Positions 5,924-11,916 of a stretch of 20,225 bases of DNA are shown piece after piece. This DNA is from a virus. The position numbers were made by a program, and so were the translations under genes. How positions within the stretch are numbered: position 1 is the stretch's first letter; every line of letters begins with the position of its first letter. The stretch is taken from IMG/VR virus record IMGVR_UViG_3300046517_000969, positions 1 to 20,225 of that record; one strand, given 5' to 3'. The notes beneath the pieces were generated by a model that was given only the letters and a program-made list of their open reading frames with translations, had not been told where the DNA came from and ran no database searches.

Positions 5924-5952
5924 AGCTTACTTGCCCTTGCTAGCACTGTCAA
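5924..5952 (-). promoter_or_regulatory. candidate sigma70-like promoter
   Basis: On the minus strand a perfect TTGACA (-35; 5952-5947) is followed by a 17-base spacer and TAAGCT (5929-5924). The -10 box matches the consensus at three of six positions, including the key second A and last T. A start seven bases downstream would fall on the ATG at 5917. The -35 box begins within five bases of the end of the preceding regulator gene. Confidence 0.45.
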
Positions 5953-5955
5953 GCA

Positions 5956-6114
5956 CTATTTTGCGAGCCTGAAATAATCTTTCAGAATCAGTGCAAGGGC
6001 GTGCGAGATGGTATAGCCGTGGAGCGCAGCCATAGACTTGACCCGCCTGGTCAAATCCCTAGGGAATTTACGTAAATAGAGGGTATGGAACTCAGTCGCA
6101 GATGCTTTAGACAT
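5956..6114 (-). CDS. ribbon-helix-helix (Arc-type) DNA-binding regulator
   Basis: This 52-residue protein fits the ribbon-helix-helix pattern. A beta strand (HTLYLRKF) is followed by PRDLTRRVKSMAALHGY (helix A) and TISHALALILKDYF (helix B). Such proteins dimerise and bind palindromic operators, often their own. No Shine-Dalgarno is visible before the ATG at 6114. The gene contains four perfect palindromes, three of them abutting (6038-6077), and a TTGACC half-site recurs just upstream (6151-6146). It stands first in the long minus-strand chain, the expected place for an early-operon regulator. The size is typical of Arc-like repressors. Confidence 0.75.
   Translation of the reverse strand: MSKASATEFHTLYLRKFPRDLTRRVKSMAALHGYTISHALALILKDYFRLAK
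5969..5985. promoter_or_regulatory. operator-like inverted repeat
   Basis: CTGAAA, five bases (TAATC), then TTTCAG forms a perfect six-base inverted repeat in the end of the ribbon-helix-helix gene. It sits about 17 bases upstream of the TTGACA box that could drive the next gene, so a bound repressor or activator could act there. A second, longer-range pair, GCCCTTGC (5933-5940) and GCAAGGGC (5993-6000), encloses it. Confidence 0.4.
6038..6077. promoter_or_regulatory. three abutting perfect palindromes inside the regulator gene
   Basis: In order: TTGACC-N5-GGTCAA (6038-6054), TCCCTAGGGA (6056-6065) and ATTTACGTAAAT (6066-6077). Only one base separates the first two and none the last two. All lie in the first half of the ribbon-helix-helix coding sequence. 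They look like dimeric protein-binding sites, perhaps for the regulator itself. A strand-exchange or replication-protein site is another possibility. Confidence 0.55.
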
Positions 6115-6152
6115 GCCGCGAAGGCTAGCATAAGAAAGCCTATGCGGTCAAC

Positions 6153-6245
6153 TTACCACTGAATGGCGCCGAGGATGTAGCCGAGCACGGCGCCGATGAT
6201 CGTAAACACAATGACGCCGGCGACAATCCACCAGCTATCACGCAT
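6153..6245 (-). CDS. 30-aa single-pass membrane peptide
   Basis: The translation begins MRDSWWIVAGVIVFTIIGAV and ends YILGAIQW. Almost the whole peptide is one transmembrane helix. It overlaps the end of the holin-like gene by eight bases and is the last gene of the 9.2-6.15 kb cassette. Next to a holin-like membrane protein it may be a lysis accessory (a small holin, antiholin or pinholin-like partner), which is inference from position and topology only. Confidence 0.55.
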   Translation of the reverse strand: MRDSWWIVAGVIVFTIIGAVLGYILGAIQW

Positions 6246-6759
6246 TCGGCAGCACAGGCGCGACGGTGCGGCTTTTCACCAGCGCGTCATACCAACCTTG
6301 CTGCGCCACCCATTGAAAGCCGACGTCTTTAATCGCATCCACCGTCAAGCCGGTGATGCTGAACGACAGCCCGCTGCCATCCAGCACGCTGCCTGAGACG
6401 GCAATATGAATCCCGGCCGCCGTGGCGAGCGCCACGAGAAAGCCAAATCCCGCCTGCACGTTCGCCGTCGATTGCTCCGTCAGGAGTGGGAACCATTTCT
6501 GCTTCTTCAAGAACTGCATCACATAGGACATCGCCAGCGCCCAAATCACCTGCTCAGGCACATGCGTCGGAGACGCGGGCGACGGAATCGTCGTGGTGAC
6601 CACGGCGGGTGTCGATTCTTTCGCAGGCGTGGGAACCGAACCAGGCACTTGCGCGATTGGCGGGGTCGTCGCGGGGCGCGGCTGGTCTTGCGCCTGCCCG
6701 CTGAAGGCGTAGAGCGCGAATCCGATCGCTAATGCAGGCAGAAGAAATCGGATACGCAT
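6238..6759 (-). CDS. holin-like membrane protein with signal/anchor
   Basis: This 173-residue protein begins with a signal or anchor segment (residues 5-20) followed by AQDQPRP and a Pro/Thr-rich stretch to about residue 66. Hydrophobic segments lie at about 70-84 and 105-121 (GFGFLVALATAAGIHIAV), separated by KKQKWFPLL. A FSITGLTVD...FQWVAQQGWYDALVKS-type ending follows. The KWFP-loop, two helices and ITGLT tail resemble a widespread family of phage proteins I regard as putative holins, which permeabilise the inner membrane. I chose the ATG at 6759 because AAAGGA is eight bases upstream. No endolysin was found beside it. Confidence 0.65.
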   Translation of the reverse strand: MRIRFLLPALAIGFALYAFSGQAQDQPRPATTPPIAQVPGSVPTPAKESTPAVVTTTIPSPASPTHVPEQVIWALAMSYVMQFLKKQKWFPLLTEQSTANVQAGFGFLVALATAAGIHIAVSGSVLDGSGLSFSITGLTVDAIKDVGFQWVAQQGWYDALVKSRTVAPVLPNA

Positions 6760-6763
6760 CGTT

Positions 6764-7009
6764 CTATCCTTTCGCCAGCGCGCCCAGCTGCGACACGAGC
6801 TCAGGCTTGCCGCCGATGATGCCGGCGAGCGACAGCAACAGCCCAATGTGCTTCAGCGCCAGGCCGGTATAGTTCTTCGTTTCGACGGCTGTGATGACAT
6901 CCGGCACGATGGTTGGATCGGCCTGCACCGCGCCGAACAGCGCACCGAGTAGCGACGTCACGACGTCGGGATGAGCCTTGGCCACGGCGAGTGCGTCAGT
7001 CGTATTCAT
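6764..7009 (-). CDS. small hydrophobic hypothetical protein
   Basis: This 81-residue protein has helical segments (DALAVAKAHPDVVTSLLGAL, then LALKHIGLLLSLAGIIG) that may be membrane-associated. No family is recognised. It has the clear Shine-Dalgarno AAAGGAG nine bases before the ATG at 7009 and lies four bases upstream of the holin-like gene, so a role in lysis or in the virion is possible. Longer in-frame extensions upstream are antisense-type noise within the next gene and lack a ribosome site. Confidence 0.65.
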   Translation of the reverse strand: MNTTDALAVAKAHPDVVTSLLGALFGAVQADPTIVPDVITAVETKNYTGLALKHIGLLLSLAGIIGGKPELVSQLGALAKG

Positions 7010-7059
7010 CGATCCGATCTCCTTTAAGAGTCCTAATTCTTTCCATGCACGTAACGGGT

Positions 7060-8139
7060 TCAATGCCCGTTCCCGCTGCCAGAGACGCTGACGCCGTTCA
7101 CGGCTGGCGCATTGATAGCCAGCCGGCCGATGCGATTGCCTTCCGCTTCGCTGCACGTCCCGTTGAACTGCGGCATGGCTGTGAGCTCGAGCGCCACGAA
7201 GTCGAAGCCCGGCGCCATCCCCCAGCCGCCTGCGAATCGCTCGAGGCAGTCGTTGATGCTGTCGAGGAATGCCGCATCGTCCTGGCTGAGGCGCTTCTGA
7301 TACAGCAGGCCCGTCAGCTTCCCAACATTCGGATTCCAGAAATCGGCCACGACGCCGCCCGGCTGTTGAAAGCTCGGATAGCCTTCCTGGAAGTGGACAT
7401 ACACGAGCGTGCCAGCCTGCGCCATGCACATCGGGCTGAGTGCATCGATCATGTCCTGCACCTGCGTCGGCGTGCGCCACAAGGACAATTCCCAGCCGAT
7501 ACAGAACATGGGCACCGTGCCTACGAGCGCGCTGAGGACCGGAGTTAGATGCTGCACGAGCACCGGCGTATCGTAGGCGCTGTCGAAGTCTTTCGACGTC
7601 AGCATCACGCAGGGGTAGAACCCATCGGCGATCAGCTCCTGACATGTGGCTAGGAACGATTCTGGCGTGGCCCCTTCCGCGTGGCTATCCGGCCACGAGA
7701 GCAGGACGTGCGTGTAGTCCTTCGCCTGCCATTGGCCACGAATAGCCGCACGCCAGCCGATATCGTAGCGGTCGTAGAACCATGAGAGCAGCAGTGACGG
7801 ATCCGCCGCGCCGCCAGGCACGGGCGGCAAGCCAGGGATTCGGACGCCGCACATGTTCGCCTGCCAGAACCGTGGGGCGGGGTTAAAAGGCGTGCTGGCC
7901 CGCTGGAGGCCCGTCGTCACTTCGCCGCTGTCGCCAATATGCGCGGGATAGGTTCGCGTCTGAAAGCCTGCGGCTTCAAACGTCATCTCATAGGTGGCGG
8001 CGCCAAGATTCGTCTTGCAGTCGCCACAGGCATTCGTGGTGTCGGCCCAATTACCCATCGTGGTCGACGCGCCGCTCACCGTGGCCCCGCTAATCGGATT
8101 CCCGTCCTGGTCTTGCACATGCCACACGATAAATGCCAT
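7060..8139 (-). CDS. large phage protein: Ig-like domain plus glycosidase-like domain
   Basis: The protein has 359 residues. Residues 1-80 look like a carboxypeptidase-regulatory/Ig-like beta sandwich (VQDQDGNPISGATVSG, then YEMTFEAAGFQTRTY). From about residue 90 a different domain follows: FWQANMCGVR, LLSWFYDRYDIGWR, YTHVLLSWPDS, FYPCVMLTSKD, MFCIGWELSLW, YVHFQEGYPSFQQPG, ADFWNPNVGKLTGLL and FVALELTAM (separate key words). The alternating strand/helix rhythm with Glu217 (GWEL) and Glu318 (ALEL) suggests a TIM-barrel glycosidase-like fold, but catalysis is not shown. I recall similar proteins from environmental phage contigs without a known role. AAGGAG and a TAATG junction support the start. 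Probably a virion or host-surface protein. Confidence 0.7.
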   Translation of the reverse strand: MAFIVWHVQDQDGNPISGATVSGASTTMGNWADTTNACGDCKTNLGAATYEMTFEAAGFQTRTYPAHIGDSGEVTTGLQRASTPFNPAPRFWQANMCGVRIPGLPPVPGGAADPSLLLSWFYDRYDIGWRAAIRGQWQAKDYTHVLLSWPDSHAEGATPESFLATCQELIADGFYPCVMLTSKDFDSAYDTPVLVQHLTPVLSALVGTVPMFCIGWELSLWRTPTQVQDMIDALSPMCMAQAGTLVYVHFQEGYPSFQQPGGVVADFWNPNVGKLTGLLYQKRLSQDDAAFLDSINDCLERFAGGWGMAPGFDFVALELTAMPQFNGTCSEAEGNRIGRLAINAPAVNGVSVSGSGNGH

Positions 8140-8321
8140 TACAACTCCTTCGTGCCTTTCCGGCTCGCGGCGCGTTCTCGTTCGCCGTCCGCATGCTTCA
8201 CCGCGCAGGCGAGACAGCGATCGGAGTGGCGCCGTTTCAGTTGCGCACAGTCAATGCATAGGCCCGCGAGCCGACGCCGCGCCCGTAATCGTTGCACGGC
8301 CGGATAGCTGGGCACGGCCAT
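8139..8321 (-). CDS. small zinc-binding protein
   Basis: This 60-residue protein is very basic (RLRARRRLAG). It has C22-x2-C25 and C36-x2-C39 followed by H43 and a charged helix (ADGERERAASRKG). The spacing resembles the zinc pair seen in phage HNH-like and small DNA-binding proteins, but no catalytic His-Asn motif is present. The ATG at 8321 shares a base with the previous stop (TGATG). The 20-residue upstream extension uses a GTG and is less likely. Confidence 0.7.
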   Translation of the reverse strand: MAVPSYPAVQRLRARRRLAGLCIDCAQLKRRHSDRCLACAVKHADGERERAASRKGTKEL

Positions 8322-8521
8322 CACACGGCGACCGGCCGCGGCAAGTGCGGTTCCCATGTCGCGCCACATTTCGCGCACCACGCCTGGCCGCGTTCGTCAA
8401 TCGTGATTTCGGGCTTCTGTCCGCGCACGTTCGCAATACCGCACGTCGCATTGATGCAATGCACCGAATGCCGCCAGTTCGCAGCCTGCACGAGTGACCA
8501 CATCGACGGTCGTTCACTCAT
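8321..8521 (-). CDS. small zinc-ribbon protein
   Basis: This 66-residue protein has Cys at 22, 27, 49 and 52 (HCINATC, then WCAKCGATW), forming a zinc ribbon with 21 residues between knuckles. The second half has a short strand pair (EITIDERGQAWC). The start lies eight bases inside the previous gene. Role unknown. It sits with two other Cys-rich small proteins immediately upstream of the large glycosidase-like gene. Confidence 0.7.
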   Translation of the reverse strand: MSERPSMWSLVQAANWRHSVHCINATCGIANVRGQKPEITIDERGQAWCAKCGATWEPHLPRPVAV

Positions 8522-8741
8522 ACGGATGCGCCTGCACGTATTTCACGAGCGGACTAATCAGGCCCTTCGGCACGAGGTCAAACGTCGCGAGCAACGCGAC
8601 GGCGATCGCCTGCGCGTCGTAGGACGTAATGTTTGGCGACGCGTGTTTCACGATCTTTGTCAGCGCCATCAGTTGTTTCGTCATGTCGCAGCAAATGCCC
8701 GCCGCGCAACAGGCTTCTGCGTTATCGTCGCCATTACTCAT
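8514..8741 (-). CDS. small Cys-rich hypothetical protein
   Basis: This 75-residue protein begins with an acidic start and the motif CCAAGICC (four Cys in eight residues). Two helical stretches follow (QLMALTKIVKHA; AIAVALLATFDLV) and then LISPLVKYVQAHPYE. The double-Cys pattern could be a metal or disulfide site. The start overlaps the previous stop (ATGA), and the end overlaps the next gene by eight bases. No family recognised. Confidence 0.65.
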   Translation of the reverse strand: MSNGDDNAEACCAAGICCDMTKQLMALTKIVKHASPNITSYDAQAIAVALLATFDLVPKGLISPLVKYVQAHPYE

Positions 8742-9184
8742 TTGTCACGTCCTTGCGTTAAGACTGTTGCCCTCAGGGTTTCGACCTGCACGCGAATCAT
8801 CTCCACCGTCTTCTGCGTCCGTTCCATCGCTGCATTCGTCTCAGCTAGCCGTTCCGTCAGAATGTAAAAGCCTCCAGACAGCGCAATGGCGGCCACGACG
8901 ATGGCGACGAGTTGATTGGCGGTAAAACTGATCGTGTTGACGTTAACGGGGTTCGTGCGGAAATTCTGGAAGTCTTGCCGAAGCGCCGTGCTCACCGTTT
9001 GCATATTCGCGACGGCAATCGAGAGATCATCCAAGTCTCGTCGCAATCGGTCGTGCGCCTTGTCGTGCTTCGTGTCGAGATCGATCAGTTGTTGTTGCAG
9101 ATTGCTGGTGGTCGGCGGGCTCACGTAACCGCCCGTAACCGTCGCGGTGCCCCACCGGCCCACGGCCAGAGCAGGCTCACTCAC
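8738..9184 (-). CDS. coiled-coil membrane protein
   Basis: The protein has 148 residues. Residues 28-75 form a coiled coil (LQQQLIDLDTKHDKAHDRL and onward). Residues 91-109 are a transmembrane helix (QLVAIVVAAIALSGGFYIL). Residues 111-143 form a second coiled coil (ERLAETNAAMERTQKTVEM and onward). Small coil-helix-coil proteins of phage lysis regions often act as spanin- or holin-type membrane components, which would fit its place at the head of the minus cassette containing a holin-like gene. I chose the GTG at 9184 because GAGGG precedes it closely; a GTG at 9199 is possible. The 145 bases between 9184 and 9330 hold no gene I can support. Confidence 0.65.
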   Translation of the reverse strand: MSEPALAVGRWGTATVTGGYVSPPTTSNLQQQLIDLDTKHDKAHDRLRRDLDDLSIAVANMQTVSTALRQDFQNFRTNPVNVNTISFTANQLVAIVVAAIALSGGFYILTERLAETNAAMERTQKTVEMIRVQVETLRATVLTQGRDK

Positions 9185-9329
9185 GGACCCTCGCAGCACT
9201 CTTGAGCAAAGTGGCGCGAGAATAACACACCTCTACCGAAAGCCCTATATCTAGTGGTGGCTAATAACTTACCCACTCGATTTAGGGGCTGGCGTTTTCC
9301 AACAGCTGTGTCAAGATGCGCGGCACCGT

Positions 9330-9581
9330 ATGAGTAAAGAAGCCGCGATGCAGGCCGTGATTGAGTATCTGAGCGTCGATGTCCTGCGCCTCGAGGACGA
9401 GGTGCGCTCCTATCGCGAGCTCGCCCAAGTCGCGATGGCGCAGAATGCCGAGCTGATGAAGCAGCACGCGGCGCTGCGGCAGCAGTTGAAGGACCGCCGC
9501 GACGAAATGCGCCGCTATACGAGTCAGGCGCTTATGGCGTCGGGGGCGTCTTCGCCTGTAGATCAGCCGTCGCTTTCGTGA
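9330..9581 (+). CDS. small coiled-coil protein
   Basis: This 83-residue protein is almost wholly helical: VDVLRLEDEVRSYRELAQVA, then AELMKQHAALRQQLKDRRDE. The first 65 residues are a clear heptad-type coiled coil and the tail is Ser/Ala-rich. No Shine-Dalgarno lies before the ATG. It is divergent from the cassette to its left and its last 50 bases overlap a convergent gene. Function unknown; it could be a scaffold-like or regulatory oligomer. Confidence 0.6.
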   Translation: MSKEAAMQAVIEYLSVDVLRLEDEVRSYRELAQVAMAQNAELMKQHAALRQQLKDRRDEMRRYTSQALMASGASSPVDQPSLS

Positions 9582-9702
9582 CGCCGGCCGTGTTGGCGTC
9601 CAGTTCGTCCTGGGTAATCAGCTGCGGCGCGGGTGCCGGCACTTTGGCCACGGCATCGGTCAGGGCAGCAACGGCGGCAGTCAGGTCGGCAGCAGTGCTC
9701 AT
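9532..9702 (-). CDS. small Ala-rich helical protein
   Basis: This 56-residue protein begins MSTAADLTAAVAALTDAVAKV, then a Pro-rich hinge, then a second helix (QDELDANTAGVTKATADLQ). Such two-helix Ala/Thr proteins are common phage accessories, sometimes tail-associated. I chose the ATG at 9702 because GAGGA lies a few bases upstream. An in-frame ATG at 9789 would add 29 residues but has no ribosome site and would leave only 17 bases for divergent expression of the methyltransferase gene. It converges on, and overlaps, the gene at 9330. Confidence 0.55.
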   Translation of the reverse strand: MSTAADLTAAVAALTDAVAKVPAPAPQLITQDELDANTAGVTKATADLQAKTPPTP

Positions 9703-9806
9703 AAGATCCTCAGTCAGTTTTTCGAGGCGCAGCACGCGGTGCTCGAGGGAATGTTTCCGGGCGCCTGGCAGCAGCGGGCGCTTATTCATGCGAGAGGGAG
9801 TGTAGC

Positions 9807-10508
9807 ATGAAGCCGCTCGCCATCGATTTGTTCTGTGGTCTGGGTGGCTGGACGGAAGGACTGCTGGCGGAAGGCTACACCGTCGTGGGCTTCGATAACG
9901 AACGGCACGCCTACGGAGACGCCAGGTATCCGGCGCAACTGGTCTTGCAGGACGTGTTGACGCTGCACGGGCGGCAGTTCAAAGACGCGGCGCTGATTGT
10001 CGCCAGTCCGCCGTGCCAAGCGTATTCGTATCGGGCGATGCCGTGGAAGCGAGCCAAAGCCTTGCCGCCGCCGTCGAATGAACTGTTCGAGGCCTGCTTT
10101 CGGATTCAGCGGGAAGCGATTGAAGCCGCGGGGCATCACATTCCCCTGGTCGTGGAGAACGTGCGAGGCGCACAACCCTATGTCGGGCGGGCGAAGTTTC
10201 ACTTCGGCAGTTTTTATCTTTGGGGAGACATCCCGGCGCTTATGGTGACGGGAGGAACCGTGAAAAACGGAGGCGATTGGTTTGGGCCAGGTAAGGACTG
10301 TTCGCTGCAACGTCGTCAATCGTCTGGATTCAAACAGTCGGGGATTTCAGGCACGCGCAAAAACGGGAAGGGCGACCGCTGGTTCCAGGACGGCGCGGCG
10401 ACTCATGGCAGTTTAAGCAAGGCCCGCAAAGCCGCCTCCGCGCACATCGCCAAAATACCATATGCACTCGCCCGGCACATTGCTGAAAGTTGGAGGCCAC
10501 ATGACTGA
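9807..10508 (+). CDS. DNA cytosine-C5 methyltransferase
   Basis: This 233-residue enzyme transfers methyl from S-adenosylmethionine to C5 of cytosine. The ordered motifs are clear: IDLFCGLGG (6-14, cofactor site), FDN (29-31), SPPCQAYS (67-74; Cys70 is the catalytic nucleophile) and ENV (117-119). The C-terminal IPYALARHIAESW helix matches the last conserved motif. The protein is shorter than most bacterial members and has little room for a target-recognition domain, as is usual in phage versions. GGGAG six bases before the ATG supports the start. It opens a tightly overlapped four-gene block, presumably for protection of phage DNA from restriction. Confidence 0.92.
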   Translation: MKPLAIDLFCGLGGWTEGLLAEGYTVVGFDNERHAYGDARYPAQLVLQDVLTLHGRQFKDAALIVASPPCQAYSYRAMPWKRAKALPPPSNELFEACFRIQREAIEAAGHHIPLVVENVRGAQPYVGRAKFHFGSFYLWGDIPALMVTGGTVKNGGDWFGPGKDCSLQRRQSSGFKQSGISGTRKNGKGDRWFQDGAATHGSLSKARKAASAHIAKIPYALARHIAESWRPHD

Positions 10509-10725
10509 ATTAGACGAGCTGCGCGTTCACGTGAGAGATATGCGCCTGTCTGCCATTGATCGCCTCTGCGCTGATGTGCCGACGTTATGGCCTGATATTT
10601 CGGGTCGTATCCTCGCGGCCGTGATTGGCGCATTAGGCGAAATCAGCGTTATAGAAGCGCGAGCAGCACTCGCGAGGGCGCAAGAGGCCAGTCATGAGTC
10701 AAAGTCCTTGGAGCAGACGGCATGA
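10501..10725 (+). CDS. small hypothetical protein
   Basis: This 74-residue protein is predicted mainly helical (MTELDELRVHVRDMRLSAID; then AAVIGALGEISVIEARAALA). No family recognised. GGAGG six bases before the ATG at 10501 fixes the start, which lies eight bases inside the methyltransferase gene, and its stop overlaps the nuclease gene as ATGA. Being translated between a methyltransferase and a nuclease it may be an accessory of either, but nothing in the sequence proves this. Confidence 0.65.
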   Translation: MTELDELRVHVRDMRLSAIDRLCADVPTLWPDISGRILAAVIGALGEISVIEARAALARAQEASHESKSLEQTA

Positions 10726-11144
10726 CTCACGGACTGCGCTGGACGAATCAAGAATATGAAGCCTATCGCCGGCGCATGGATGGCCTGGCGCCGCCCGTGA
10801 CGACCATCGGCGTTGGCGCGGCGAGTCGCCGTGAGGCTGACCGCCTCTATCCTGACCACTTCATAGAGCTCTGCGCCGCGGCTGGATTGCCCATGCCAGC
10901 GCGCGAAGTCCTTATCATCCCCGGCCGTGACTACCGAGCGGATTACTGCTGGCCGCAACAGCGCATCGTGGTCGAGCAGAATGGGTATCGGGACCATTCG
11001 TCGAAGAAGAAGCTGCTGCGCGACTGGGAGAAAGCGAACCTCGCGCAAGTCAACGGCTGGCGCTATTTCCAATTTTCCCCCAAGCAACTCGCCTCAGTCG
11101 ACACGATTGAGTGGTTGCGCGTGCAACTTACGAAGGAACTATGA
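10722..11144 (+). CDS. PD-(D/E)XK-type (Vsr/DUF559-like) endonuclease
   Basis: This 140-residue protein has a core consistent with the PD-(D/E)XK nuclease fold: E62 in an early helix, D74 (YRADYCWP), then E85 in the strand RIVVEQNG, followed by H92, K95-K97, D101 and K104. It closes with the strand GWRYFQFSP, where related enzymes read GWRVLR-like. The usual EXK Lys is replaced (E-Q-N), a variation known in Vsr-like members. It could be a site-specific nuclease, a resolvase or a mismatch-type nicking enzyme. ATGA overlaps link it to both neighbours. Coupling to a methyltransferase suggests a restriction-modification-like pair. Confidence 0.65.
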   Translation: MTHGLRWTNQEYEAYRRRMDGLAPPVTTIGVGAASRREADRLYPDHFIELCAAAGLPMPAREVLIIPGRDYRADYCWPQQRIVVEQNGYRDHSSKKKLLRDWEKANLAQVNGWRYFQFSPKQLASVDTIEWLRVQLTKEL

Positions 11145-11827
11145 CGCCGTATTACGAGCACAACGGAATCACGATCTATCACGGTGATTGCCGGCAGGTT
11201 CCACTAGACATCGACGTGGTGATCCTCACTGACCCGCCGTATGGGACAGGCCAGAATATCGCCTACGACGTTTACAAAGACACAATCGGAGAATGGCTTG
11301 AGATCATGGAGTGGCTGTTAGGCTTCACGTTTCCAATGGCGTTCACGATGAGCCATACACGCCTGTTCGATCTGCCAAAGCGCCCCCAATGGCTCGGTTG
11401 CTGGGACAAGGTATTCACTGGTGGCATCACGCACGTCGGCGCATCTCCAACATGGGAACCTATTTGCTTCTATAACCTGCCAGCCGGGGATCGCGGGAAA
11501 GAACGCTGGGACGACATCTTCCGCTATACGCCTGCTGGCTTTCCATTCAACATCGCCCGCGATCCGAACGGCCACCCATGCCCAAAACCAGTAGACCTGT
11601 ATAAGCGCTTGCTGCGCGTGTTGCCGAACGATGTGGTATTCGATCCGATGATGGGATCGGGAACGACGCTGGTCGCGGCTAAAAGCGTAGGAAGGAAAGC
11701 CATTGGGATCGACCTATCGGAACGCTACTGCGAGATTGCCGCGAAGCGTCTCGCGCAAGACGTGTTGCCGCTAGACTCAGACCCCATAAACGAGCCATCG
11801 CCAATGCAGTTGAGTCGTGTAGAATGA
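11141..11827 (+). CDS. beta-class DNA amino-methyltransferase (N6-adenine or N4-cytosine)
   Basis: This 228-residue protein has the catalytic DPPY motif at 31-34 and the cofactor-binding VVFDPMMGSGTT at 165-176. Catalytic motif first and cofactor motif last defines the beta class. It modifies an exocyclic amino group using S-adenosylmethionine. DPPY occurs in both N6-adenine and N4-cytosine enzymes, so the base is uncertain. The ATG at 11141 overlaps the nuclease stop (ATGA), with AAGGA five bases upstream. A structured leader (11831-11916) follows the stop. Family assignment is firm; specificity is unknown. Confidence 0.9.
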   Translation: MTPYYEHNGITIYHGDCRQVPLDIDVVILTDPPYGTGQNIAYDVYKDTIGEWLEIMEWLLGFTFPMAFTMSHTRLFDLPKRPQWLGCWDKVFTGGITHVGASPTWEPICFYNLPAGDRGKERWDDIFRYTPAGFPFNIARDPNGHPCPKPVDLYKRLLRVLPNDVVFDPMMGSGTTLVAAKSVGRKAIGIDLSERYCEIAAKRLAQDVLPLDSDPINEPSPMQLSRVE

Positions 11828-11830
11828 CCT

Positions 11831-11916
11831 CGGCGGGCGCCCATCGTGGCCCCTGTCGCGCTGTGCTTATCCCTCAGCACGAGCCCGCCGCTTTCACACC
11901 TGGATAAGAGGTGCTT
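11831..11916 (+). promoter_or_regulatory. structured leader with possible pseudoknot over the ribosome site
   Basis: An outer 8-bp stem, CGGCGGGC (11831-11838) with GCCCGCCG (11883-11890), encloses an inner hairpin, GTGCT (11863-11867) with AGCAC (11876-11880). The inner loop region CTTATCC (11866-11872) is exactly complementary to GGATAAG (11902-11908). That segment overlaps AAGAGG (11906-11911), the Shine-Dalgarno of the next gene. GTGCTTAT also repeats at 11863 and 11911. Pairing of loop and ribosome site would hide the start. A plain terminator is less likely because no T-run follows. Confidence 0.45.

Noticed and set aside
7054-7070. ACGGG-N7-CCCGT hairpin at the end of the glycosidase-like gene as terminator
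   Set aside because: The stem is only five base pairs and no T-run follows on the minus strand.
6764-7645. A 293-codon minus frame extending the 81-aa gene upstream
   Set aside because: Its first 212 codons overlap the glycosidase-like gene in another frame and are Arg/Gly-rich noise; a strong Shine-Dalgarno marks the ATG at 7009.
9309-9314. Perfect minus-strand TTGACA as promoter for the 9184 cassette
   Set aside because: No acceptable -10 box lies 16-18 bases downstream.
9703-9789. 29-residue N-terminal extension of the 56-aa minus gene
   Set aside because: No Shine-Dalgarno at 9789, whereas GAGGA precedes 9702; kept as an alternative start only.
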